This document shows, in pieces, positions 1 to 11,544 of a stretch of 64,000 nt of DNA; position 1 is the first letter of the stretch; every line of letters starts with the position of its first letter. The translations under genes were made by a program, and so were the position numbers. The stretch is from positions 18,567,501 to 18,631,500 of the forward strand of contig NC_086172.1 in NCBI RefSeq assembly GCF_023053635.1, in the 5' to 3' direction. The notes under the pieces were generated by a model. It did not search any database and had not been told where the DNA came from. It was given only the letters and a program-made list of their open reading frames with translations. Origin of the DNA: Elgaria multicarinata webbii. Lineage: Eukaryota > Chordata > Lepidosauria > Squamata > Anguidae.

Positions 1-330
1 GCAATATTATGACACCTAGTTAAATTAATGCCTTTTGTAGAAACGTAGTGATTTTTTTTTAAGCGTTAGTCTTGCATTATCATCAATACTCAATTAGCAG
101 CAATAGGAAATTTAAGGTTAAGTCAAAAGAAGAGAATTACAGGCAGCATAATTTGTGAGCAAAGAGGAACATGTAAGCTACAAAACTAACTTTACAAGCA
201 CCAGGTTATCACAAGTGACTTGGGAATTAGAACGTCACAACACAGGTATGTCTGCACAGAGGAGGGATAAAAGGGCAACCGCACATATTTCAGGAGATTT
301 TCAAAACCCCATTATTTTCCTACCACAGGG

Positions 331-445
331 GTGGTGAACCTGTGAACTTCCAGATGTTGGTGGACTACAACTGCCATCCTTCCTGGCTATTGGCCATGCC
401 TGCTGAGACTGGTGGCGGTAAAGTCCAGCAGCAAATTCACCACCC
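331..445. mobile_element. Fold-back MITE of the 'gactacaactccca' type, degraded
   Basis: The stretch contains ccagatgttggtggactaca and ends with an inverted counterpart, agcaaattcaccacccc, matching gggtggtgaacctg at its start. It resembles the common amniote hAT-type fold-back repeat also seen at 41418-41560 and 43131-43215. Family assignment is from memory of the motif. Confidence 0.45.
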
Positions 446-1825
446 CAACCCTAGAAGGTTTTTCTTTTTGGATGCCACTGCCTTTAATTCCAAACCTTGC
501 TACCTTACTATGTAGTTCCATAACGTTTCTCCAGCTCTAGTAGAAAAGAAAGCGTTTGCAGGTAAATATAATTAAACAACATAGAATAAATAGGTATTTA
601 TGTAGTTAAGGCACAAGGGAAATTGCAACAAAATAGAAGCTTAATCCAAGAAGACAATAAAACTCCAATCCCCAATAAATCTGCCTTACCCCCATATACA
701 GGTTGGGTGGAGAGTTATGAATTTCTATCATTTTTAATCGAGAATTTGACAACCAAAAAAAAAAAAAAGTTTTCCCTTTAAACAAGCCAGCTGCTAAAAC
801 CATGTGGCACTTCCAGCTTTCGATAAGAACAGTCATTTTCTAGCTCTTGTGGTTTTGGAGAACAGCTTGAAAATGTAACTTGCAGTGTTTCCTTTAGGCT
901 CAGAGCCGAAATAATAACTGACAAGGAGTTCACATGTGTTGCACTTCTGCAAAGGGCAATATAAGGCAGGGTCCTAATAGTTTAGACCCCCCAAAGCTTG
1001 CTCCCTTGTGCCTTTCAAGAGAGGGAACGTTTCCCACCGTACCTGGGGTTCAGGTCCCTTTATCTTCAAGTCGTGACTGCTGTGTGTTTTGGCTCCTTTC
1101 CTGTGCCCCTGCTTGAAGCAAATGTCAATTATTTCCCTTTTTTTTGTCAGTTCTGGAAGATTCCTCGGTGATATTAACTACAGGAAGATGACGCCAGGGC
1201 ATTGCCTATCTTCCATAACTTTTTCACAAATTGACCAGTGTTGGGCACCTGTGACTTTCACCGTGGCTGAGTACATTCTCTTTTATCTAAAGGATGCAAA
1301 GCAGTTGGCAGTGCTAACTATAGGGCTTCTCAACACAAACGGGAGGACGTCTAGCCTGAGAACATAGTTCTCACAGCAGAGCTGCCGCCGCTGAGAAGAC
1401 TGCTGGAAGCTTTATTTACCCTGTTGTCTTCCTTAGCAGCGTGAACCCAATGAAATCATCCTACTCAGTGGCTTTTTTGCATTTAAAGGGAGACATGCTG
1501 GTTATTAAAGAAGAGCACATTTTGAAAGGGGGAGAGGAGGAGTAAACTACACTAAGAATTCATTTTGGCCTTCTGGAACAGATCAGACGCCATCATTATA
1601 TTAGGTTTCCCAGAGCAGGCTGGCTAGCACTCTCCTTGCCAAAGGGCACAGGGCAAGCTGGGTACCAAAGCAAGGATGTACTAAAATCAGCACACACAGA
1701 CCGGTTTCCATTTTGGGGTCACCAGCAGGATGCTTAGATGGATTTTTCTGTCTCTCAGTCTATTCCAATACAAACAACTAGGAAGTTATAATAGCATTCA
1801 CTGCATTTAGCTTGTATTAGCATTT

Positions 1826-1885
1826 CTCATGCTGGCGGGGGGGGGGGGGGGCTGGGGGAGGTTAAATCCTGCTCCTTAACTCTGA
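1826..1885. repeat. First of two related copies of a short dispersed repeat
   Basis: A G-run followed by gggggaggttaaatcctgct and cttaactctgaatgc. A similar block occurs at 2470-2525 in the same orientation, so this looks like two copies of one unidentified repeat about 640 bp apart. Confidence 0.35.
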
Positions 1886-2469
1886 ATGCAGGTTTTTGTT
1901 CCTGGTTGTTGGCTCCAGAGGTGCTCTGGAGTGTTTTGAGGTAGCTACGACCCATAGGATTCTCATCATGCAATACCTATGCAAGCACTCTTTTCTCCTG
2001 CTAACCTATCAAGGATACCTATAACTGAATCTATAGGTAACTAAAAGCACATGTATGTGTGAGGCGCTGGTATAGCATACAACCTTTGCAGAGGAACCAA
2101 GCTCAGCAGCATTACTAGGGGGACTAGGGGATCCTCTGTGTGCCTTTTATTGTGAAATTGTCTATTCATCTGTCCAGAGACTTATAGCAAACTCTTCTCT
2201 ATTTCAGACCCAGAAGAACCATCCTAACTTTGTCTCAGCAATCTATGGGATACATGTTTACCAGTGGTATCTCCACTCTCACTAATAGTGGGGAACGTTT
2301 CCTCAGCCCTTGAAGCATCACTAACATCAAATAATGCTCTCTCTCTCTCTCTCTCTTCCTCTTTCAGGGCATATTGTTTTCATATATATGGGGTGGCAGA
2401 GAAGAGGGGGATTTCAGTCCTGCCTTCGTTTAGAGCACAGGTAGGCAACGTGGTGCCCACAGTCACCAA

Positions 2470-2525
2470 TGCTGGTGTGGGGGGTGGAGTAGGGGAGGTT
2501 TAATGCTGCCTCTTAACTCTGAATG
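2470..2525. repeat. Second copy of the short dispersed repeat at 1826
   Basis: Matches the block at 1826-1885 (tggtg, G-rich run, ggggaggttta, then cttaactctgaatgc). Copies of this kind are normally transposon fragments; I cannot name the family. Confidence 0.35.
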
Positions 2526-2818
2526 CCCAGACACATTTCTTGGCACTCGCCAAGGTGCCCTTTCTCTCTCGTTTTTTTTATTAACATAGTTTCTTACTGG
2601 CAGCTGGAATTGCTGTGAAATAGCTTCGGTTGGTGATGAAAACTGTGGCTTGTTTAGTGTTTTGAGGCTCAGACCCCATCTATGCCTTGTACTCTGTCTT
2701 TTGGAAAGGTCACTTGTACTTTGCCATGTTTCCCAAGACAGCCATTTTATGTTGTCTTGGTCCTCAGGACAATTTCTCAAATTGCTAAATATGCTCACAA
2801 CCAAAAAAGGTTGCCTAC

Positions 2819-3772
2819 TAGGGGTGTGCAGAGCAGGTCTGCTCCGCTCTGAAATTTGGAGCAGAGCTCTGATGAGGCACTTCTCTACTCCAATTTTGAG
2901 AGCAGCTCTGTCTCTCTGCACTGTTGGATTACCTGTTGGAGCTCCGATCTCTTTTCAGATAACCATTCCATTATAGTTATGGGAATTAACAAAAATGCTT
3001 ACATCTCTGTCATTTTTAAAGATAAAGAGATGAAGCTTGGCACTATGATAGCTCTTAAGTAGGGCTTTAGCCATGCCAAGTTTGAAGCGGATCTGTTCAT
3101 TCCTTGATTTTTAGGAATTAAAAAAATTCCCCCTCAAACCACTCCCCCCATAAACACACCCACTCACCCACACATACCCTGATTCTATGTTAATTCACCC
3201 CTGCACATTTATGGAGGGAGCTTTTCTCCTTTACTTTGCTGATGCCCAGCAGCTGTGCACCTTCAGTTTATAAAAATAGAGTTCTGCGGCATTCTCTGAC
3301 TGTTTGCTTTAATGGGGTGAAATGGAGTATGTGTGCTCTCCCTAGAGCTATCATGGTGCCAAGTTTCATCTCTTTATCTTTAAAAATGACAGAGCTGTAA
3401 ACATTTTTGTTAATTTCTATTGGCTATAATGAAGCGGCTGAGCTGTCAAGGTTTGACAGATGTCAAACTTAATTCCCCTCTAAAAATCAAGACATGAACA
3501 GATCTGCTTCAAACCTGGCATAGCTAAAGCCCTACTTAAGCACTATCATGGTGCCAAGTTTCATCTTGAAAAACGATGGAGATGTAAGCATTTTTGTTAA
3601 TTCCCATAAACTATAATGGAATGGTTATCCAAAACCAGATTGGAGCTCCGATGAGGCGTATCTCCACCCCACAGGTATTCAATGGTTTTTAAACCGTCCC
3701 CTCTCTGCTCCAAAAACTTGGGGTTCCATCAGAGCTCTGCTGGATTTTCAGAGGGGAGGGGGCACACCTCTA
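2819..3772. mobile_element. Non-autonomous hAT-like DNA transposon, 954 bp
   Basis: The ends are TAGGGGTGTGC and GCACACCTCTA, which are inverted copies of each other and related to the ends of the elements at 16962 and 26279. Flanking octamers ttgcctac (2811-2818) and ccacctac (3773-3780) agree at 5 of 8 positions, consistent with an old hAT-type 8-bp target duplication. Internally there are repeated modules in both orientations (gccaagttt, catttttaaagataaagag and inverses), so it is a fold-back element. No transposase reading frame is visible. It lies in the ERBB4 3' UTR or flank. Confidence 0.6.
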
Positions 3773-3809
3773 CCACCTACTCCAGATTTAGAGTTTCCTA
3801 GCAGGGTAC

Positions 3810-3995
3810 ACAAGAACGTAAGAAGAGCCCTGCTCAATCAGACCAATGGTCCTTTTGGAGCACAATCCTACTTGCGGTAGTGGCCAGTCAAATACTTCTG
3901 GGAAGCCCATAAGCAGGGCAAGAGTTTTTTCTCAGCTGTCCCCCACCCCAATGCATCAGACAGATACTGGATTGTCTAATTCCCCCTTGAAGATA
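3810..3995 (-). mobile_element. CR1/L3-type LINE 3' end fragment
   Basis: Read on the minus strand, this ends with the motif ...gattgagcagggctcttctta followed by cgttctt, the tail also seen at 60170-60662 (plus) and 27655-27800 (minus). Such 3' ends (ctgatccagcagggctcttc) belong to CR1-clade LINEs in reptiles. It is heavily diverged. Confidence 0.5.
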
Positions 3996-5131
3996 TTCTT
4001 TATCACCCTACACAATGAGTAAACTAAAACCTCTGAAATCAGTCTGGAGTCAGCTTTGTAGCTCCAACCTCTTTCAGTCTTTGATCCACTTAGCTCTATG
4101 TGCTAACTGAATTTCTACTACGACAAATATTAGAAATCCAGAAAGTAGTATTAGTAATACAAACACATTAACAGCATCACCATAGGTGAGACTATTTTGA
4201 CCATCAGCCTTGGTCTATGCAGTGTTTTATCCATTCTTCAATTGATTCTGACAGCAAACATTTTAATTATTTTAGTATTAATGTTCCCTTTCTTTCCACT
4301 ACAGTTTGACATACAATTTTAATAGGTTGAACAATACCTTCTAGAGAAGCTGTGTAACCACAAATTTCATAGCTATAATAAGTATGTCTTCTACCTGGCA
4401 GTTACATTCAGATACTTCAATTAAGCATCTGTTGGAAGAACCCAAGTTTTATATTGCCTTTCTCATTCAAATACCAGCCCAAAGGAGAAAGAAAAAAAAA
4501 GCAACACCCCCAAATTTAATTTCTACCAATGGGCAGTCTGATACCCTACATGCAGAAATAAAACTGTTATGATGAAGGTAGGGCTCACATTGCACAATCT
4601 TTAAGGAAAAACATTGCTAGATGCAGGCTCTACCAGTCCAATGATGCTCAGATCTTATCGTAGCAATTTCTAGCATAACCTTTTTGATTATTTAATTGCT
4701 TGGTTAAGTCTTTAATTTCTACTCTCATGAATGCTTAGGTTGGGGACAGTTAAAAGCATGTAATGAAATGCACCTACCTATAAAATATTGCATGAAAGAC
4801 TCAAAGGGCAACCCATTCACTAAACTCTTGCCGAAATAAAAGGGTCCTCTATTGCAGTGGAAGACTCCAGTCCTATGCAGGTATCCACCTGCACATGCAT
4901 AGGGCTAAAATGTAGAGCAGATATGGGTATCCCAACACGCCTGCACACCCAGCTGCCACTGAGATCTTTGAAGATTGAGTATGGGGGTCTGAAGAGGTCT
5001 TTGTAAGCGCCTTGGTCTCAATATGCTACACAGCTCCCATGATCAGGAACCCTGCCATATTGACGTGCAAACATATATAAGGCAGCCAGGAGTGTGGTGA
5101 CTCTTATGCACCCTTTCCCAGTTTAGGTCAA

Positions 5132-5274
5132 TGGCCACAGCTAGACCTAAGGTTTATCCTGGGATCCTCCAGGGTTCGCCCCTGCCTGAGCACTGGATAC
5201 CCTGTGTGTCACCTAGATGAACAGGTTTGACCCCTGGACGATCCAGGGATAAACCTTAGGTCTAGCTATGGCCA
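5132..5274. mobile_element. Fold-back MITE with 'ggccatagctagacctaagg' ends
   Basis: The left end atggccacagctagacctaa and right end (inverse) ttaggtctagctatggccaa form terminal inverted repeats, continuing into gtttatcc / ggataaac. The centre is short and asymmetric. The same ends occur at 61156-61288, and related ends occur on the longer elements at 10777 and 49034. No coding sequence. Confidence 0.6.
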
Positions 5275-6200
5275 ATGTGAATGCAACCAAACACCTGCAT
5301 AATCCTACTTTGTTTTCCATCTCTATGTTTCTCTAAGGGGGATGGCCCAAGTTGCAAGCCTGTTACCATAAAGTTTTTTTTAAAAAAGAGTTCCTAAATT
5401 CAGCTCCTGGTCTTGTGAGATTTGCTGAAGCCAATCAAAAGCAAAGCAATGCTACAACAGAACAAAAAACAGTCTGAACTGTGCACTGAAAAGCCCTCCT
5501 CTTGAACGTAGAGAACATTGAGCTTGTATCGGACACTCTTAAGACTTGTCGCTTGAGCCATCGAGAGATGCATGCCACCTTGTGTGGCCTGCTCTTTTGA
5601 GAACTAGATGCCTCAGAGTTCTCTAGGTCCTGCCAGCATTTCCTGTGCACAGGTAGAAGGAGTCAACTGGATGTAGTCGCAGGAGGCAGGGACAAGCACC
5701 CTTATCATCAAGGACATTGATATCCCAGTGGCAGTCAGTGCTGCTGACAGGAATTGCAGGCCTCAGGACATATGCAGCCAATGAGTTAAGTGTCTGGACT
5801 CCAGCCCCCCAACAGAAATGGTGCTAGACCCTAGGAACAGGGAATGGTGGCTGAAGAACATTTGTTACACATTTACTGATATACATATATGACATATGGC
5901 CATATCTGTCTATAAAATATAAGCCAGACAGTCAGAAAAACCAGCAACTTAAATAAAGGGACATAAAGAAGCTAAAAAAAGCAGCTCTTAAGCTTCATTT
6001 TCACAGACCATCTCAAAATTGCTATGGGTCTCAGCAGATGACTTAATATTAGTCGTTCTACAAATCAAAGCACATACACATCTCGTATTTTAACAACACT
6101 GTTTTCTTCAGCACCGGCATCACCATCAAAAACACCACTGTGTTATGAAAATCACAGATCCTAAACAGGCTACTGAGAAACATTAAGGGGAACACTAGTA

Positions 6201-6604
6201 TCATAGAATCATAGAATAGCAGGGCCATCGAGTCCAACCCCCTGCTCAATGCAGGAATCCACCCTAAAGCATCCCTGACAGATGGTTGTCCAGCTGCCTC
6301 TTGACGGCCTCTAGTGTAGGAGAGCCCACAACCTCCCTAGGTAACTGGTTCCATTGTCGTACTGCTCTAACAGTCAGGAAGTTTTTCCTGATGTCCAGCC
6401 GGAATCTGGCTTCCTGTAACTTGAGCCTGTTATTCTGTGTCCTGCACTCTGGGAGGATCGAGAAGAGATCCTGGCCCTCCTCTGTGCGACAACCTTTCAA
6501 GTATTTGAAGAGTGCTCTCATGTCTCCCCTCAATCTTCTCTTCTCCAGGCTAAACATGCCCAGTTCTTTCAGTCTCTCTTCATAGGGTTTTGTTTCCAGA
6601 CCCA
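6201..6604 (-). mobile_element. CR1-clade LINE, 5'-truncated 3' end
   Basis: The copy starts with tcatagaatcatagaatagc, the inverse of the CR1 octamer tail. Read on the minus strand it encodes the end of the reverse-transcriptase ORF (motifs [55 protein letters not shown]), open for about 110 codons to its natural stop. It is truncated 5' like most CR1 copies. It lies in the ERBB4 3' UTR or flank, in the same orientation as the gene. Confidence 0.8.
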
Positions 6605-7020
6605 TCAGCACTATATTATGAAAATCATGGGCCCCAGCCAGATCTTCGCTAGCTTCCACAATAGTTCAGCCCTAATCAAACCACCCTCAACCTTTGTTGT
6701 CCGTAGGGGGAGGGGATCAAATGCCAAGCCAAGCGGAGGAATTCTCAGCTCCACAATCTTTACGTAGACTTCCTGAAAGGAGTTCCTGGACCATAGTTTG
6801 TACTATAGGATATCAAATAATCTTTCATTTTTGCTCAAAACGGACAATGAAACGTATTTGGGGATGAGCAGATCACATGGCGTCTTTAAGTGGCCAGCCT
6901 TGGCTAAGCAAGGGAGCTACAATGGGACTGAGGCCAGTGTGTTTTCCAAATCTGCAACGGCCACAAGATTGCGTGTTGCAAGGCTCCATTGTGCCCTCGA
7001 TCCAACGCTCTTGTTCTTCT

Positions 7021-7430
7021 CATAGAATCATAGGACAGCAGAGTTGGAAGGGGCCTACAAGGCCATCGAGTCCAACCCCCTGCTCAATGCAGGAATCCAC
7101 CCTAAAGCATCCCTGACAGATGCTTGTCCAGCTGCCTCTTGAATGAATCTAGTGTGGGAGAGCCCACAACCTCCCTAGGTAACTGATTCCATTGTTGCAC
7201 TGCTCTAACGGTCAGGAAGTTTTTCCTGATGTCCAGCTGGAATCTGGCTTCCTTTAACTTGAGCCCGTTATTCTGTGTCCTGCACTCTGGGAGGATCGAG
7301 AAGAGATCCTGGCCCTCCTCTGTGCGACAACCTTTCAAGTATTTGAAGAGTGCTCTCATGTCTCCCCTCCATCTTCTCCTCTCCAGGCTAAACATGCCCA
7401 GTTCTATCAGTCTCTCTTTGTGCTGACTAT
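7021..7430 (-). mobile_element. CR1-clade LINE, 5'-truncated 3' end
   Basis: A second copy of the 6201 element type, same orientation, about 420 bp away. It begins tcatagaatcataggacagc and on the minus strand encodes [20 protein letters not shown] through WNQLPREVVGSPTLDSFKRQ. The two copies differ at scattered bases, so they are independent insertions or an old duplication. Confidence 0.8.
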
Positions 7431-7810
7431 GGCCGAAGCTATAGATGGCTGGCTGCGTAACACCTGCTCTGGACACTGGCTATTATTGCAATGCAGTGAG
7501 TCCTGCCTGATCATCAATTGCCTTTGGTTGGTGCAGCTACGCCTATGGTGATTTTGGAGCCCCTTCTCTCTGTACTCCAAATTTGCTGCAATGGTAGCTG
7601 AAGTGGGGAAAATTGATGATTTTGCAAGGAAGCAAGGTGCATGGGGAGCGTGGCCTTGTTTGCAAGCCAAATTGCATTTCTGGAAGTGCCCGCCATGGAG
7701 CAATTTGGACGGCAGACACAGGGAGCAGTTCCACTGGAGAGCACCCACCCTGCCTTATAGGATCAGGCTATTAAGAAAAAGTTACACCATTTTTAAAATC
7801 AAGTCTGGTG

Positions 7811-8000
7811 GCTCCGATTTTGGTAAAGCTGTGAATCCATTCTGGGTTTCAGTCAGAACCAGCCGGAACTCTGAAGGAGGTACCCTGCATGCTGAATCCT
7901 ATCTGCAGGATAGATTCAGGACCTTGGAGAGCTCCTTTGGCATTCCGGTTGCTTCTGACTGAAATCCAGAATGGATTCACAGCCCTACTGAAATTGGAGC
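7811..8000. mobile_element. Fold-back repeat with ~70-bp inverted arms
   Basis: The left arm (7811-7880, ggctccgattttggtaaagc and on) reappears inverted at about 7927-8000 (ending ctactgaaattggagcc). The shared core tgaatccattctgg is exact. The spacer is about 45 bp and contains its own small palindrome, tcctatctgcaggata. Probably a non-autonomous DNA element; family unknown. Confidence 0.5.
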
Positions 8001-8948
8001 CAGCACACTCCATTGAAACAAAGGGATTTCAGCATTCTCTTTTCCTGACATGGATGCTTCGTTCTTTGTTGCTTGGTGATGGAAAGAGGGCAGGGCAGGG
8101 CATCACAGGGACAAACCTAATTAACGAATGGCGATCTGTATACTACTCAAACCACGAGCTATGCTGTTTTAGCAAAATAAACCTAAAGGTTACATTTGAA
8201 ACACTCCCTAACATGCTTCTTTAGCATGGCCTTTGACTCTTTGCAGTAGTTAACTAAATTCTAAGAATAACTATTAATAAGAACTTCAGTACTGTTCCCC
8301 TATTGTTGTTCTTGGTTCATGGTTTTAATAAATACTAAAGTGCATACACTGAGACACTCTTGTCCCTCGAACAATTTCTTCCCAAACACATTAAGAGAGG
8401 GGAATGAGGGTGACTTTTTCATCGTCTTCTCCTTGTGCCAGCTCACTATTCTGTTTTCAAAGCTACAGTTAAATGCTCTCTTAAGAAGAAGAAAAAACCC
8501 ATTCAAGCTAAGAAACTGGTGTCGGGGGGACCCCCAACAACCGAAAATTATTTTTTTTTAAAAAAAATCAGCATGTAAAAGCCAAAGGTGGAGAGACGTT
8601 GTTAGGTGCTGGGAGACAGCTCTGAAATTATTTACAGGTTTGACTGGGAACGTAACAGCCATGCATGCCCTAATGTCTAAAACATTGTTTCGTGTTCCTT
8701 CTTTGTGCTAGAGCAATAATTCTCAACAGCAGCCTCACAGCAGTCTTCATTAGACAGCCCAAGACAGCCCTCTACTCCCCGCCCGCCCATCTTATCCCCC
8801 GTACGTTTGTTCCACTTTCCTTCATGGTGCAACATCAAAGCTAGTTACTCCTTCAACTGTATTCCCATGAGCAGTAGTTGATCGAAGATCCAAAGCCTTG
8901 ATTTCACTTTGTTTTGACATTTCCACAGTCATGGGGTTGTTTTTTTAA

Positions 8949-8969
8949 TATGTATATATATATATATTT
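8949..8969. repeat. (TA)n microsatellite
   Basis: A short TA dinucleotide run in AT-rich 3' UTR or flank. Confidence 0.7.
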
Positions 8970-10134
8970 ATATTGGTATATCATTATAATAATAATTCAT
9001 TTTACATTTTAAATTACTATATTTTGCTGGTCACTTCCATATTGCTTCATTCAGATTCCAGAATACAGTTCAGAGTGAAGGCAAAAATAAAGAAAATGAA
9101 AAAAATCGTAGCTTAAGTGCAAACTAATTTTCCAGTGATCTGCCATGTGCATTTTACCCAGCCGGTTTCTTCTTTCCAATTTTAAGTCTCCCGCCCAACC
9201 CTGCCTCTTTTAGCAGCAGGTGACCCTGTTTAAAAAAAACTGCACCCAGTGGATTTCTCAAAAAATATGGTTATTTTTCTTCCTCTGTCCATCCCTCAGT
9301 GTTGTCTACTGCTTCCCAAGTGTAGCTGATAAACCAAAAGAAATTGAAGGGGAGAATTACTACGTTTTGTATTCAACAAGTATAAAACACGAACGGGAGG
9401 CTCTGTGCATATAAATCTTGGTTGGTGCCTGGCTCTCAAAAATGAGATGTTCTTTCCCCCCCTATAATTTTGCGTCTTGAAATCATGTTTGCTGTCAAAA
9501 TGTTTGTTCTCCTATTGACCTGTAGAAAACCTGTAATGCCGTACACAGGAGCGTGATGTAAAACGAAGTCTCTGAGCAGTTAAGGAAACGGACTCCAAAC
9601 TGCAACAGGGAGAAAAAGGAACCAGCAGAAACTGCACGATCTTTAGCTTGATCCCTCGGATGACCACAGTGAAGCAGGCGGGTGTGGCAAGCTGGGTGAG
9701 CCATTTTGTTTAGGTGGCAGAATAAAAAGTGTTAAAAGAAAGAAACCAGATTCTCAGTCTCAGTTATTATGTCATCACTTAGGATATAAAAATGGTCCTT
9801 TCCTCCGCCCCCCCCCTCCCTCCCCAAATTGCATTGCTTTCTCCAGGGATGCTCCAGCGGCTCTCAGCACTTCCTGCTGATAGAAATTGACACTGTGTGA
9901 CTTTCCCTGCAGCATCAGAGCTGAATCACTACACGGAGAACTAGCTTGACAGCAGGCAACGCTGCCACTGGCTTTTACTAGTATTCATTGGCTTGTCCGA
10001 CCTCCTGGTCCTCCGGGTGCATGGGAAGTGAGAAATGCCAGGCTCTTTCCTGCTTTCATTCTCTACTTTTCTTTCTTCCCAGATCCCTGGAACAAATGAC
10101 TGAAGCATATCTTTCCATTTGCAGACATCAAACT

Positions 10135-10225
10135 GAGGGAAGAACTGGCAAGAAAAGGAGGAGAGAAAGGAAGAACAGGAGAGGGGGGGAGGGGAGAGGG
10201 GAAGGGAGGGAGAAAGGAGAGTGCT
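10135..10225. repeat. Purine-rich tract just after the ERBB4 stop
   Basis: Nearly pure A/G on the plus strand (gaggggggaggggagagggg and similar). In the ERBB4 mRNA it reads as a C/U-rich tract roughly 40 to 125 nt downstream of the stop codon. It could bind polypyrimidine-tract proteins, or may simply be low-complexity sequence. Confidence 0.55.
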
Positions 10226-10260
10226 GGTATGGGTCCCCCATTTCTTGAACTTTTGTAGGA

Positions 10261-10706
10261 TTACACCACTGTGTTTCGGTGTCTGTAGGGTGGAGGAGGC
10301 AGCATAGTGCCGGGCTTCAGGGAGAACTCGGAGAGGTATTCGGGGTTCTCTGCCACAATGGGCCGGATCCTTCCATTTTGTTTGTAAAAATATTTTGTGC
10401 TGTATTCCTGCAGGTAGTCCGGGTGCTGTAGGGTACTTCGTGGAGGCAGGCTGTGATTCCAATAACCTGGGTTGTCAAATGCCTTCTTGGGCTTCTCTGG
10501 CAATGGGAGCCCATTTTTCTTCAGGTACTCTGAATTCTCAAAGGTGCTTGCAAAGGTGTTGAGGTACAAGGGCTCGTTCACATACTCATCCTCTGCTTTG
10601 GGTTGCCCATTTTGGCTGTTGTGATACTCTGGGTTGTCCAGTGCTTGGAGATCACCATTCTTCCTCCGAGACACAAACGGATTCTCCTCCACTGGGTTCA
10701 GGTGAT
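10261..10706 (-). CDS. ERBB4: ERBB4 exon 28: final coding exon, phosphotyrosine tail and PDZ ligand
   Basis: Last coding exon of receptor tyrosine kinase ERBB4, encoding the end of the cytoplasmic tail that recruits Shc, Grb2 and PDZ proteins after neuregulin activation. The exon starts after the acceptor gtctag (phase 1 codon split, G|AT), gives 147 whole codons and ends in TAA at 10261-10263. Human residues 1162-1308 have the same length. Kept sites include NPEYHN (human Y1188), [11 protein letters not shown] (Y1202, Y1208), a YLK site (Y1221), NPGYWNH (Y1242), the [18 protein letters not shown] block and NPEYLSEF (Y1284). The last residues NTVV form a class-type PDZ ligand. The first residues read D-H-L-N-P where human has E-Y-L-N-P, so the tyrosine matching Y1162 is His here. 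A variable stretch ([19 protein letters not shown]) differs most from human. Identity is certain; the exon number follows human usage. Confidence 0.97.
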
Positions 10707-10776
10707 CTAGACATTATAAAAGGCATCATGTTAATCAAAGAAACAGCTGCCATACCAACCATGTGTGAATGGAGGC

Positions 10777-11301
10777 TAAGGCCATAGCTAGACAGGGTGA
10801 AATCCCAGGGCGATCCCCGGGATCGTCCCTGTGCATTCACATGATGCACAGGGGATCCCAGGATCAGGGAGGGATGATCGCTGCCCCGGGATCCCTTGCC
10901 CCCGGGATCTTGCCCTACCCTTTGTGCCAGTTTTTTCCACGGTCCTGGGCTGATCCCGAGACTGCGGAAAGTGTGGCTGGGCGTCACTGTTTGTCCTGGC
11001 TCCTCGCTGTTACTTACGAGGAGCCGGGACCTGCGCATGGGACGCAGAGCTCCTCAGGAGCTCTGCACCCATTGGGGTGGGGTGGGGGATCAGCCCTAAA
11101 AAAAGGACCCTACCTTTAAGCTTATGAGCGCTCATGCGCATCTTCTGTTTTCTTTTAAAAAAAGAAAATGGCAGGCGCAACGTCCTCACCCTTCGAGGTC
11201 ATCATGCGCTGCGTGTAAACAGGGGGAGATCTTGCAATAAAAATATCGTGAGATCTTCACCCCTCCGTCGAGCTAGACCCGTAGGTCTAGCTGAGGCCTT
11301 A
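10777..11301. mobile_element. Non-autonomous DNA transposon with 'taaggccatagctagac' ends
   Basis: The termini taaggccatagctagac and gtctagctgaggcctta are inverted copies of each other. The interior is GC-rich, with subterminal gatcccgggat-type palindromes and a central hairpin (cctggctcctcg ... cgaggagccggg). A related hairpin and ends occur in the 49034-49705 element, so both belong to one family; the short elements at 5132 and 61156 look like deletion derivatives. No transposase. Confidence 0.6.
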
Positions 11302-11544
11302 TTTAAACAAATTTGTTTAATATTTTTATGATGATAATTAAGGTGTACAGTGATGGATTACAAAAGACCCCAGCTGAAGGTAGGAAGAAAATGTTTAGTC
11401 TTGTCTTGACGAGAGTTCAAAGCACTTGAATGGGCTAAGACAATGCGCTCTTAGTGGGTTTCACAATAATTCCCAGCTGTATCGAGTAGACTTCATTGTG
11501 TCTTTGCTGTGTATAACATCAGCTAGCGCTGAGCCGGGGCCTGG

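Larger units (their letters stand above)
1..10260 (-). other. ERBB4: ERBB4 3' UTR grading into downstream flank
   Basis: This stretch follows the ERBB4 stop codon in transcript direction. Human ERBB4 has a long 3' UTR of several kilobases (established knowledge), so much of this AT-rich stretch is probably transcribed UTR, but its end cannot be fixed from sequence. Minus-strand AATAAA hexamers occur for example at 1411-1416 and 2146-2151 and are only candidates. The stretch contains two CR1 LINE ends, a CR1/L3-type fragment, a 954-bp hAT-like element and smaller fold-back elements, listed separately. The remainder, for example 500-1800, 4100-5100, 5280-6190 and 8020-10130, is AT-rich single-copy-looking DNA in which I see no coding potential. 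Confidence 0.6.

Noticed and set aside
2463-2921. 152-codon minus-strand reading frame
   Set aside because: It spans a dispersed repeat and the edge of a DNA element, with no recognisable domain or splice context.
6264-6659. 131-codon frame with WNQLPREVVGSPTLE
   Set aside because: Not a host gene: it is the end of the CR1 LINE protein, present in many copies in this window.
9941-10462. 173-codon minus-strand reading frame
   Set aside because: It overlaps ERBB4 exon 28 in the wrong frame and runs into the purine-rich tract of the 3' UTR.
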